Shown: positions 1-5,933 of the stretch, piece by piece | Position numbering within the stretch: the first letter of the stretch is position 1 | Layout of the letters: each line of letters begins with the position of its first letter | Source: an uncultured Shinella sp. | GTDB lineage: Bacteria; Pseudomonadota; Alphaproteobacteria; Rhizobiales; Rhizobiaceae | Length of the DNA: 5,933 bases | Direction of reading: 5' to 3' | Assembly: GCA_946481465.1 (NCBI GenBank) | Contig: CAMLOC010000258.1 | Span: forward strand, 1-5,933 | Position numbers and translations under genes: made by a program | Notes under the pieces: model-generated | Told to the model about the DNA's origin: nothing | Seen by the model: only the letters and a program-made list of their open reading frames with translations | Database searches by the model: none

Positions 1-79
1 CTGGAAAAGCAAGCGCCTTGCTTTCTCCCCCCTTGTGGGGGAGATGCCGGCAGGCGGAGGGAGTTTTCACCCCCTCCGC
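1..79. repeat. Palindromic mosaic element at the exoP 3' end (RIME-like)
   Basis: A run of short inverted repeats: 8-bp arms at 54-61/72-79, a GCCGGC palindrome at 46-51, 8-bp arms at 24-31/37-44 and 8-bp arms at 6-13/17-24. The CTCCCCC-loop-GGGGGAG block followed by GATGCCGGCAGG resembles the intergenic palindromic repeats scattered through Rhizobium, Sinorhizobium and Mesorhizobium genomes (RIME-type mosaic elements). That resemblance is from memory, not a search. The first arm pair spans the exoP stop codon. The element may continue past the left edge. It could fold in the 3' end of the exo transcript and protect or terminate it. Confidence 0.6.
5..24 (-). terminator. Possible terminator after exoP
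   Basis: On the minus strand AAAGCAAG (24-17), a GCG loop and CTTGCTTT (13-6) form an 8-bp hairpin whose 3' arm ends in four T's (8-5). It lies 43 nt beyond the exoP stop and directly follows a GC-rich hairpin (24-31/37-44), so it is well placed to end the operon. The stem is AT-rich and the T run is partly inside the stem, so it may be weak. The reverse reading is also A/T-flanked, so it could act in both directions. Confidence 0.4.
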
Positions 80-2427
80 GATTGCCCCGCCGTCTCCCGC
101 ACCCGCGCCGGCGGGACGGAATCGGTGCAGTACTGGTCGTAAAGGCTGCGATATTTCTCCGCCGCGCCGAAATCGCTGTAGCGGGGCAGCGCCGTCATGT
201 CCGTCTTGTTGAGCACCACGCCGACGACCTTGGCCTCGACGCGGCTTTCGGCGGCAAGCAGGTCGCGCACCAGCGGCGAGGGGGTCTTGCCCCATTCCAC
301 CACGAAGAGGAAACCGTCCGCCAGCGGCTCGAAGGTCTTCACGTCGACGACCGGGGCGAGCGGCGCGAGATCGACGACGATATAGTCGAAGGTCTGGCGC
401 AGTTCGTCGAAGAGCCGCTTCATGGCGGCCGAGGCCATCAGCTCGTGGGGATGGTGGACCTCGCCCATGCCCGGCCGGCCGCCGGCCGGCAGCACGGCGA
501 GCTTGCTGCGTCGGTCGACCTTGATCGCCTGGTTCCAGGCGGCCTGCCCGAGCAGCACCTCCACGAGGCCGGCCTGCGGGGCGGGTTTCAGCATGCCGGT
601 GAGGCTCGGCCGGCGCAGGTCCGCGTCGATCAGCAAGGTGCGCTTTCCGCCGGCGGCCAGCAGCGCGGCGAAGTTGATCGCGACGGTCGACTTGCCCTCC
701 TGCGGCAGGGCGGAGACGATGCCGATCACCCGGCTCTCGCGCCCGTGCAGCATCATGTCGGCGGCGAGCCGGGCATGGCGCAGCGTCTCGGCGAAGGCCG
801 AGCCCGGCGCATCGAGCACGATGCGCGTCATGCGCTCGAAGGGGATGACGTCGCCCTCCTCCGTGCCGCCGTCCGCGGGCCGGGCGGGCTGCGCGCGCTC
901 CTTGCGGGCGCCGACCAGCGGCAGGTAGCCGAGCGGGCGCAGCCCCAGCACGGCGCGGATGTCGTTGCCGACGCGGAAGGCGCGCTCGCGCATCTCCTGA
1001 AGGAAGGTCAGCGCGCCGCCGCCCATCAGGCCGAGCACCAGCGACAGGCCCATCACCAGCGTCTTGCTCGGGCTGGAGGCTGCCGTCGGCACGCCGGCAT
1101 CGGAGATCACCCGCGCCTTTGCGATGGGGAAGGACTGCTGCTGCGTCGCCTGCTCGTAGCGGGCGAGATAGGCGTCGGCGAGCGTCTTCAGCGCCGCTGC
1201 CTTCTGTTCCAGCGTGCGAAGCTGCACCGAGGAGCGGTTCGCTTCGGCATTGCTGCCGGCGACCTTCGCGATATTGTCGCGCAGCGAGGCCTCGCGCGCG
1301 CGGGCGACGTCGTAGTCGTTGCGGTAGCTTGCCGTCAGCTGCTGCAGTTCCTGGTAGATCTGCCGGGCGAGGTCTTCCTTCTCGGTCCTGAGCGCCGCCG
1401 CCTGCGGATGGTCGGCGCTGAAGGCGCGGGTGATCTCCTCCTCGCGCTTGACGACGGCGTTGTAGCGGCCGCGCAGCTCCTGCACGACGGAATTGTCGCC
1501 CTGCCGCGCGGGGATCGTCGCATTGGCGACGGCCTTCTCCGGCCCCTCTTCCACGATGGCGCGGAACTGCTCGTAGCGGGCGGAGGCGCTTGCCGCGTCG
1601 GCCTGCGCCACGATGAGCTGGCTGTTGAGGTCGGCAAGCTGCTGTTCCGACATGAGTTCGCCGCGCGCGGCCGTCAGGCCGTTCTCGTTGCGGTAGCGCT
1701 CCACCTCTAGCGCCGCGGCCTGCGAGCGCTGCTGGATATCGGCCAGCCGCTCCTCCAGCCAGGCGCTCGCCTGCGCGCTGGCATCGACATTGGCGTCGAG
1801 CTGGCCGGCGAAGAAGGCCTCGGCATAGGCCTTGGCGATGGTTGCCGAAAGCTGCGGGTCGGGCGAGCGGAAGGAGACCGCGACGACGGAGCTGCGCGCG
1901 ACGCGCTCGACGCCGAGGGCCTGTTGCAGCATCGCCGCCGCCTTTTGCCGCCGGCCCTCCGCTTCCGCTTCCGCCGAAGGGGCAGGACCGCCCGAGCCGA
2001 GGGAGGCGAGCGACTTCACCCAGCCCTTGGCGACAGAGACGGGCGATTGCGGCGGGTTGAGGATCGTCTCGTTCTGCGAAAGATCGAGCGCATCGACCAC
2101 GCGCAGCGCCAGCCGGCCCGATTTCAGGATCTCGATGGCGCTGGCAAGGCGGGTATCCGCCTGCTGGCTGGTCTGCGGCGAGGTCTCGGCCTCCTCGGCA
2201 TAGCGCGACAGCTCCTCGTCGAGCAGGATCTGGGTCATGGCCGTGTAGAGCGGCGTCGCGAAGACGAGGTAGAGGACGCCGAGCGCCAGCGCCACGACGA
2301 CGGAAAGCGCGATCAGCCGCGCCCGCCGCATGAGGATGGTCACCAGGCGGTTGAGGTCGATGAAGCTGTCGGACGCATCCGGCTCCCTGCGGAAAAGATT
2401 GCCGTACGGCACGGTGCGGTGATGCAT
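67..2427 (-). CDS. exoP: ExoP, polysaccharide co-polymerase with tyrosine autokinase domain (Wzc-like)
   Basis: An inner-membrane protein controlling polymerisation, chain length and export of succinoglycan. Its 786 residues match the family size. The N-terminal Wzz-type domain has a first membrane helix at about 38-58. A long periplasmic region rich in predicted coiled coil (about 200-420) ends in the proline motif VPTAASSPSK (446-455) and a second, glycine-rich helix (456-477). The cytoplasmic bacterial tyrosine kinase follows: E547-x2-R550-x2-R553 oligomerisation motif, Walker A ALPQEGKST (573-581, K579), Walker A' LLIDADLRRP (598-607), Walker B YIVVD (682-686) and a C-terminal tyrosine cluster (Y750, Y759, Y763, Y766). 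Phosphorylation of this cluster regulates polymerisation in the family. The ATG at 2427 is the only start available after the exoN stop. Its ribosome binding site is weak (GGAG only 4 nt away, at 2432-2435). The last three codons and the stop lie in a palindromic repeat. Confidence 0.95.
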   Translation of the reverse strand: MHHRTVPYGNLFRREPDASDSFIDLNRLVTILMRRARLIALSVVVALALGVLYLVFATPLYTAMTQILLDEELSRYAEEAETSPQTSQQADTRLASAIEILKSGRLALRVVDALDLSQNETILNPPQSPVSVAKGWVKSLASLGSGGPAPSAEAEAEGRRQKAAAMLQQALGVERVARSSVVAVSFRSPDPQLSATIAKAYAEAFFAGQLDANVDASAQASAWLEERLADIQQRSQAAALEVERYRNENGLTAARGELMSEQQLADLNSQLIVAQADAASASARYEQFRAIVEEGPEKAVANATIPARQGDNSVVQELRGRYNAVVKREEEITRAFSADHPQAAALRTEKEDLARQIYQELQQLTASYRNDYDVARAREASLRDNIAKVAGSNAEANRSSVQLRTLEQKAAALKTLADAYLARYEQATQQQSFPIAKARVISDAGVPTAASSPSKTLVMGLSLVLGLMGGGALTFLQEMRERAFRVGNDIRAVLGLRPLGYLPLVGARKERAQPARPADGGTEEGDVIPFERMTRIVLDAPGSAFAETLRHARLAADMMLHGRESRVIGIVSALPQEGKSTVAINFAALLAAGGKRTLLIDADLRRPSLTGMLKPAPQAGLVEVLLGQAAWNQAIKVDRRSKLAVLPAGGRPGMGEVHHPHELMASAAMKRLFDELRQTFDYIVVDLAPLAPVVDVKTFEPLADGFLFVVEWGKTPSPLVRDLLAAESRVEAKVVGVVLNKTDMTALPRYSDFGAAEKYRSLYDQYCTDSVPPARVRETAGQSRRG

Positions 2428-2468
2428 GGGGCTCCGTTCTGCCTTTCGGCTCCTTGGTCGCTGCCGAT

Positions 2469-2503
2469 GCGGATCCCGGGCCGGCGGTCCGGGATCCGCT
2501 TTT
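2469..2503. repeat. GC-rich inverted repeat between exoN and exoP
   Basis: In the 77-nt exoN-exoP gap, 2469-2479 (GCGGATCCCGG) and 2489-2499 are perfect 11-bp inverted arms around a 9-nt loop. Four T's follow on the plus strand (2500-2503). Read on the plus strand the structure looks like an intrinsic terminator, and the stem can extend inward by a G-U and two G-C pairs. On the minus strand, where the genes are, the same hairpin begins 6 nt after the exoN stop and has no T tract after it. It may be a partial attenuator or an mRNA 3'-end stabiliser that lowers exoP relative to exoN, or a dispersed REP-like palindrome. No promoter for exoP is evident in the remaining bases. Confidence 0.75.
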
Positions 2504-2504
2504 G

Positions 2505-3410
2505 TCAGGCGGCGCGTGCGCCGCCGCCGTGGGCCGCCACGAGGTCGCGCAGCGGCTCGTAAAGCGCGCCGCCGAGGTCCGGGCGGGCCAGCGCGAAGGC
2601 GACGTTCGCCTCGATGAAGCCCTGCTTGGAGCCGCAGTCATAGGTCCGCCCCTCGTAGGCATGGGCGTGGAAGGGCTGCGTGGCGGAGAGCTTCAGCATG
2701 CTGTCGGTCAACTGGATCTCGTTGCCGGCGCCGCGCTGCTGGCGGGCGAGATGGCCGAACACCTCCGGCTGGAGGATGTAGCGCCCGTTGAGGAAGAGGT
2801 TGGAGGGCGCCGTGCCCGGTGCCGGCTTCTCCACCATATGGGTGACGGCAAAGCCGTGCCGCACGGCCGCGCCCCTGCCGACGATGCCGTATTGCGAGGC
2901 GTCCTCGGGCGCGCATTGCTCGACGCCCACCACATTGCCGCCGACCTCGCCATAGAGGTCCATCAGGCCGGACAGGCAGCCGCGCGGGCCGAAGGATACC
3001 ATGTCCGGCAGGAGCAGCGCGAAGGGCTCGTCGCCGATGAGGTCGCGCGCGCACCAGACCGCATGGCCAAGGCCGAGCGGGGCCTGCTGGCGGGTGAAGC
3101 TCACCGCGCCGGCCGCCGGCAGCAGCCGGCCGAGTTCGTTGACCGCGGCGTCCTTGCCCGAGCGCTCCAGCGAGGAGATCAGCTCCGGCGTGTCGTCGAA
3201 ATGGTCCTCGATGACCTGCTTGTTGCGGCTGGTGACGAAGACGACGTGCTCGATGCCGGCCTCGCGCGCCTCGTCGAGCGCATATTGCACGACCGGGCGA
3301 TCGACGATGGTCAGCATTTCCTTCGGCATGGCCTTGGTGGCCGGCAGGAAGCGGGTGCCGTTGCCGGCAACCGGGATGACGGCCTTGCGGACGGTCTTGG
3401 TTCGCTCCAT
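2505..3410 (-). CDS. exoN: ExoN, UTP-glucose-1-phosphate uridylyltransferase (GalU family)
   Basis: This cytoplasmic enzyme makes UDP-glucose from UTP and glucose-1-phosphate, supplying the donor for the Exo glucosyltransferases. At 301 residues it has the usual length for bacterial GalU/ExoN proteins. The nucleotidyltransferase signature sits at the N-terminus: [10 protein letters not shown] (11-20) followed by [10 protein letters not shown] (23-32), with the catalytic lysine region at K26-K30. Further family motifs are [12 protein letters not shown] (111-122), LLLPD (133-137), QYGIVG (173-178), VEKP (193-196), NGRYIL (208-213), GNEIQLTDS (229-237) and YDCGSKQGF (257-265). No key motif is missing. 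The ATG at 3410 lies 4 nt after the exoO stop, with AAAGGA 7 nt upstream, so the start is secure. A separate housekeeping galU may exist elsewhere in the genome. In this operon position the gene serves exopolysaccharide synthesis. Confidence 0.95.
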   Translation of the reverse strand: MERTKTVRKAVIPVAGNGTRFLPATKAMPKEMLTIVDRPVVQYALDEAREAGIEHVVFVTSRNKQVIEDHFDDTPELISSLERSGKDAAVNELGRLLPAAGAVSFTRQQAPLGLGHAVWCARDLIGDEPFALLLPDMVSFGPRGCLSGLMDLYGEVGGNVVGVEQCAPEDASQYGIVGRGAAVRHGFAVTHMVEKPAPGTAPSNLFLNGRYILQPEVFGHLARQQRGAGNEIQLTDSMLKLSATQPFHAHAYEGRTYDCGSKQGFIEANVAFALARPDLGGALYEPLRDLVAAHGGGARAA

Positions 3411-3414
3411 GGCA

Positions 3415-4416
3415 TTATCCTTTGTTCTTGAGCGGCAGGTCTTCCGCTGTCGTTGGGGAAAGGACCGACGGCGCCGTCAGGCGGCGCCACCGGGCGGCGA
3501 TCGGCATCGAAAGATGCCGGAGCGCGACGGGATCGCCGAGCGCCACCTTAAGGGCAGGCCCGAGCGAACGGTTCTTCAGATGCTGGACGAGCGCGAGGAA
3601 GGAGCGCGTTTCCTTCAGGTTGCGCGTGCGCCGGCGCTGGGCGGCCGCGGCCGCGCCCTGAAGCGGGAAGCGGGCGAGAAAGCGCCGGTCGCCGGCCAGC
3701 ATCGCATCGACATGGTGGAGGCGCAGCACGCGCGAGATCGAGCCCGCGCGGATGTGGTAGGTGTAGCCCGCCTCGGGCACGATGGCGGAGGTGCCGCCCG
3801 CGGCGAGCACCGAGGCGAGCAGGAGATAGTCCTCGCCGATGCGCAGCGCCTCGTCGAAGGCAAGGTCCTTCTCTTCGAGGAAGGCACGGCGGAAGACCGG
3901 CTTCATGTAGCCGAAATTGTGCGCGGCGCGGAAAATCCGGTTGGCGTCGATGAAGGCGGGCAGCGTCAGGCCCGGCATGGCGGCAAGTCGCGCCGCGTCG
4001 AACATCGGCTCGCGGCGGCCGTCGGCCTGCAGCACGTCGAGATTGTCGACGACGACGGCGGCGCCCTTCGCCTCGGCGGCGGCGATCAAGCGGCAAAGGC
4101 GATCCGGCCGCATCGTGTCGTCGGCGTCGAGCACCGCGATCCAGCGGCCGCGCGCGGCGGCAAAGCCGGCATTGCGCGCCCCGCCCGGTCCGCGGTTGCG
4201 GTCGAGCGGCAGGAGCGTCAGCCCGGGCGCGCCGAGCGCGGCGACGGTCGCGCGGGTTTCGTCCGTCGAGCAATCGTCGACGACGAGGATTTCCACCGTC
4301 ACGCCCTCCTGCGCGGCGGCGCTGCGGATCGCCTCGCCGATCGTGTCGGCCGCGTTGTAGGCGGCGATGACGACGGAGACGTCGGGGCCGGTGTCGGGTG
4401 GAAGCGTCCGGTTCAT
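3415..4416 (-). CDS. exoO: ExoO, succinoglycan glucosyltransferase (GT2)
   Basis: A 333-residue family-2 glycosyltransferase. S. meliloti ExoO adds the first side-chain glucose (fifth sugar, beta-1,6). The GT-A fold signature is complete: SVVIAAYN (14-21), VVDDCSTD (45-52), the metal-binding DADD (97-100) and GEDYLLL (194-200), with E195-D196 as the likely catalytic base region. [12 protein letters not shown] (74-85) is the conserved loop before the DxD motif. No clear transmembrane helix is visible, so the protein is probably a peripheral cytoplasmic enzyme. The frame stays open for 202 codons upstream through exoM, but that extension is low-complexity and arginine-rich, unlike any glycosyltransferase. 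The ATG at 4416 puts the first strand at residue 14, overlaps the exoM stop as ATGA and has a GGAGG upstream. The gene ends 4 nt before exoN. Confidence 0.9.
   Translation of the reverse strand: MNRTLPPDTGPDVSVVIAAYNAADTIGEAIRSAAAQEGVTVEILVVDDCSTDETRATVAALGAPGLTLLPLDRNRGPGGARNAGFAAARGRWIAVLDADDTMRPDRLCRLIAAAEAKGAAVVVDNLDVLQADGRREPMFDAARLAAMPGLTLPAFIDANRIFRAAHNFGYMKPVFRRAFLEEKDLAFDEALRIGEDYLLLASVLAAGGTSAIVPEAGYTYHIRAGSISRVLRLHHVDAMLAGDRRFLARFPLQGAAAAAQRRRTRNLKETRSFLALVQHLKNRSLGPALKVALGDPVALRHLSMPIAARWRRLTAPSVLSPTTAEDLPLKNKG
3418..3423 (-). promoter_or_regulatory. Ribosome binding site of exoN inside the exoO 3' end
   Basis: The minus strand reads AAAGGA 7 nt before the exoN ATG. The same six bases are the last two sense codons of exoO (Lys332, Gly333), just before its TAA stop. 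The stop lies between the site and the start codon, so ribosomes finishing exoO can restart on exoN. Confidence 0.75.
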
Positions 4417-5333
4417 CGCGCCGCGGCCTCCATCCGTCCGTAGGGTTCGATGGCGCGGGCGCCGTAAAGTCCGCCGATCACGCCGGCATGCAAAAGGCCG
4501 CGCAGCAGGAAGCGGTTGCGCCGCACCGGCAGGAGGGCAAGGATCGTCGCCGCCGCAAGGCAGAAGCCGGCCTTCGCGGCCGCCAGCCCCGCCGCGCCGG
4601 CCCGGCCCGTGCCGCGCCCGGCAAGAAGCCGGCCATGGGTCTGGCCCATGCGCAGCCGGCGCTGCGCCAGCCAGGAAAACCGGGCGCGCGCGGGCGGAAC
4701 GGGCTCGTTGACCCAGGCCTCGCCGGCAAAGGCAATGCGTCCGCCGGCGGCGTGCACCTCGGCGAAGAAGGCTGTGTCCTCGCCGCCGCTGCGGCCGAGC
4801 GCGTGGTCGAACCGGCGGCCGGCGACGGCGGGCGCGGCAAGGCGCAGCAGCACGTTGCAGGTATAGCCGGTGCGGATCTCGCCCTTCACCCGGACGGGGC
4901 GGGTGGAATGGAAGTCGCCGCGCCGCATCCAGCCGGGGGCATCCGGCCCGTACCGCGCCCTGACCGGGCCGAGGACGACGTCGGCGCCGCCCGTCGCCGT
5001 GGCAAGCAGGCTTTCGAGCCATTGCGGCTCCGCCGTCTCGTCGTCGTCGATGAAGGCGAGGAAATCCGCATCGGCCGCCTCCAGGCAGGCATTGCGGGCA
5101 AGCGAGATGTTACCGGCCGGGCAATGCACATAGGAAAGCGCCATCGGCAGGGTTTTGCGCGCGGCCTCGGCGCAGGGACGGGCGCTCGGCGCCACGTCGT
5201 TGTCGGCGACGATGACGCGCAGGGTAACGCCCGGCGGCACCTTGAGCGCGGCGAGCGAGGCGAGCGTTTCGCTGAGCGCCGCCATCCGCCGGAAGGTGCA
5301 GACCGCGATATCGACGCGAAGGGGAGCCGTCAT
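4413..5333 (-). CDS. exoM: ExoM, succinoglycan glucosyltransferase (GT2)
   Basis: A 306-residue family-2 glycosyltransferase, about the length of S. meliloti ExoM. That enzyme adds the third glucose (fourth sugar, beta-1,4) of the succinoglycan unit from UDP-glucose. Visible motifs are the N-terminal strand VDIAVCTFRR (7-16), VADND (42-46), the metal-binding FIDDDE (94-99, DDD at 96-98) and GGEDTAFF (183-190), whose E185-D186 is the likely catalytic base region. The C-terminal part has a hydrophobic segment at about 251-270 and a weaker one near 278-292, consistent with membrane association. The frame is open for 53 more codons upstream. I chose the ATG at 5333 because it overlaps the exoA stop as ATGA, has a purine-rich ribosome binding site 7 nt upstream, and puts the family's N-terminal strand at residue 7. 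The stop overlaps the exoO start. Confidence 0.92.
   Translation of the reverse strand: MTAPLRVDIAVCTFRRMAALSETLASLAALKVPPGVTLRVIVADNDVAPSARPCAEAARKTLPMALSYVHCPAGNISLARNACLEAADADFLAFIDDDETAEPQWLESLLATATGGADVVLGPVRARYGPDAPGWMRRGDFHSTRPVRVKGEIRTGYTCNVLLRLAAPAVAGRRFDHALGRSGGEDTAFFAEVHAAGGRIAFAGEAWVNEPVPPARARFSWLAQRRLRMGQTHGRLLAGRGTGRAGAAGLAAAKAGFCLAAATILALLPVRRNRFLLRGLLHAGVIGGLYGARAIEPYGRMEAAAR
4427..4431 (-). promoter_or_regulatory. Ribosome binding site of exoO
   Basis: The minus strand reads GGAGG 10 nt before the ATG at 4416, inside the exoM 3' end. The spacing is slightly long, but the site supports the 333-residue form of ExoO over the long in-frame extension, and it suits coupled translation with exoM. 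Confidence 0.65.
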
Positions 5334-5933
5334 GCCGCGACCCTCCGCTGGCGGATGTCGAGAAGCTCGCGCCAGAAGCCGGCGGACCAGGCGAAATGCA
5401 TGATCATGGCCGAGACGGCGGCGAGCGGGCCATAGGGGTTGCGCTGGCCGAGCGCCATCCAGGCGCCGTAGCCGAGGCAGGCGGCTGCCCACAATGCGAA
5501 GGGCACGGCGGCGATCCAGCTGATGGCCGCCAGGAACGCCCCGGCCGCCACCGGCGCCACCATCAGCGGCAGAAGCTGGCGCAGGCTCGGCCGCGCGCGG
5601 TGCTTCAGGAAATTGCGCGCCCGGCCGCGGCCGTAGCGGAAATATTGCCGGAACAGCGGCCCGGCGCTGGCGCGCGGATAGTAGACCATCGCGGTGCGCG
5701 CGGTCATCCAGATCCGGTAGCCGGCTTCCCGCAGGCGGTAGTCGTATTCGGCGTCCTCGTTGGCGGTGAAGTTCTCGTCGTAGCCGCCGACCGTGCGGAA
5801 GGCGGAAATGCGCATCAGCGCGTGGTGGCCATGGTCGGCCCAGTGGCTTTCGGCCCCGGCGCGGTGCTTCGCGCCGCCATTGCCGAGCACCGAATTCTGC
5901 GCGAAGGCCGTCGCCTTCTGGAAGGTGCCGAAG
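5330..5933 (-). CDS. exoA: ExoA, succinoglycan glucosyltransferase (GT2), 3' part only
   Basis: In S. meliloti, ExoA adds the first glucose (beta-1,3) to the lipid-linked galactose that starts the succinoglycan repeat unit, at the cytoplasmic side of the inner membrane. Only the C-terminal 200 codons are present. The frame is open to the right edge, so the start and the nucleotide-binding half are missing. Numbering from the first visible codon, GGYDE (49-53) and NEDAE (58-62) match the acceptor and catalytic-base region of family-2 transferases. The stretch WADHGHHALMR (31-41) is typical of ExoA as I remember it. A QYFRYGRGR motif (96-104) resembles the QxxRW motif. Two or more hydrophobic segments follow (about 121-138 and 139-160), suggesting a membrane-anchored tail. 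The stop TGA overlaps the exoM start codon by 4 nt. The identification rests on motifs plus its place directly before exoM. Confidence 0.9.
   Translation of the reverse strand, partial: FGTFQKATAFAQNSVLGNGGAKHRAGAESHWADHGHHALMRISAFRTVGGYDENFTANEDAEYDYRLREAGYRIWMTARTAMVYYPRASAGPLFRQYFRYGRGRARNFLKHRARPSLRQLLPLMVAPVAAGAFLAAISWIAAVPFALWAAACLGYGAWMALGQRNPYGPLAAVSAMIMHFAWSAGFWRELLDIRQRRVAA
5341..5346 (-). promoter_or_regulatory. Ribosome binding site of exoM
   Basis: The minus strand reads GGAGGG here, 7 nt before the ATG at 5333 and inside the last codons of exoA. It decides the exoM start against the longer in-frame extension and favours translation coupled to the end of exoA. Confidence 0.75.

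Noticed and set aside
471..489. 9-bp inverted repeat of CCGG units around one base
   Set aside because: It lies inside exoP and encodes an Ala-Gly-Gly-Arg-Pro-Gly stretch (about residues 648-653). In such GC-rich coding sequence this is expected by chance and codon choice.
82..1710. Plus-strand open frame of 542 codons opposite exoP
   Set aside because: It is an antisense shadow of exoP. Its translation is low-complexity and rich in Arg, His and Gly with no family motif, as expected opposite a GC-rich gene with biased third positions. The complete ExoP motifs on the minus strand settle the coding strand.
2450..2455. AAGGAG on the minus strand upstream of exoP
   Set aside because: It is 22 nt from the exoP ATG, too far to serve it, and no ATG, GTG or TTG lies at a usable distance for a leader peptide.
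4417..5022. 202-codon in-frame N-terminal extension of exoO
   Set aside because: It lies wholly inside exoM in another frame and is arginine- and proline-rich. The glycosyltransferase signature starts right after the ATG at 4416, which has its own ribosome binding site and an ATGA overlap.
2454..5435. Long plus-strand open frames opposite exoN, exoO and exoM (for example 2454-3431, 3001-4443, 4398-5435)
   Set aside because: They cross real gene borders, carry no recognisable domains and share the shadow composition. All lie opposite genes with complete motif sets.
5334..5492. 53-codon in-frame extension of exoM
   Set aside because: It overlaps exoA in another frame and has no family similarity. 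The ATG at 5333 gives the expected length and junction.
5888..5890. GTG as a possible start of a short 186-codon gene in place of a truncated exoA
   Set aside because: The frame continues upstream to the window edge with a sensible sequence (FGTFQKATAFAQNS). A start here would leave a transferase without its nucleotide-binding half. The gene is cut by the window, not by a real start.
1..5933. tRNA, rRNA, CRISPR array, transposase or phage genes
   Set aside because: None seen on either strand. Apart from the two palindromic stretches the window is fully occupied by the exo genes.

Overview
The window is high in G+C (about two thirds by eye) and coding is almost entirely on the minus strand. 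Five genes are read from right to left: exoA (3' part only), exoM, exoO, exoN and exoP. This is the distal half of the operon known in Sinorhizobium meliloti as exoHKLAMONP, in the same order and direction. The protein families, the base composition and a palindromic repeat of rhizobial type at the left edge all point to a Rhizobiales alphaproteobacterium, most likely in the Rhizobiaceae. I cannot name the genus from sequence alone.

Layout by position. 5933-5330 holds the C-terminal 200 codons of the glycosyltransferase ExoA, which runs off the right edge. 5333-4413 is exoM and 4416-3415 is exoO, both family-2 glycosyltransferases. 3410-2505 is exoN, a UTP-glucose-1-phosphate uridylyltransferase. 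2504-2428 is the only real gap between genes and contains an 11-bp perfect inverted repeat. 2427-67 is exoP, a membrane polysaccharide co-polymerase fused to a bacterial tyrosine kinase. 1-79 is a run of short palindromes that overlaps the last codons of exoP and ends in a terminator-like hairpin.

How the genes work together. ExoN makes UDP-glucose. ExoA, ExoM and ExoO use it to add successive glucoses to a lipid-linked, galactose-primed oligosaccharide on the cytoplasmic face of the inner membrane. ExoP, with the Wzx/Wzy-type proteins ExoT and ExoQ encoded elsewhere, governs polymerisation and export, and so chain length. By analogy with S. meliloti the product is succinoglycan or a close relative. 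That is inferred from gene order and homology; the substituent genes that would confirm it lie outside the window.

exoA, exoM and exoO are joined by two ATGA stop/start overlaps. exoO and exoN are 4 nt apart, with the exoN ribosome binding site inside the last exoO codons. exoP is set apart by the hairpin. I see no undescribed system here. The points worth a second look are the non-coding palindromes on either side of exoP and small motif departures in the ExoP kinase.
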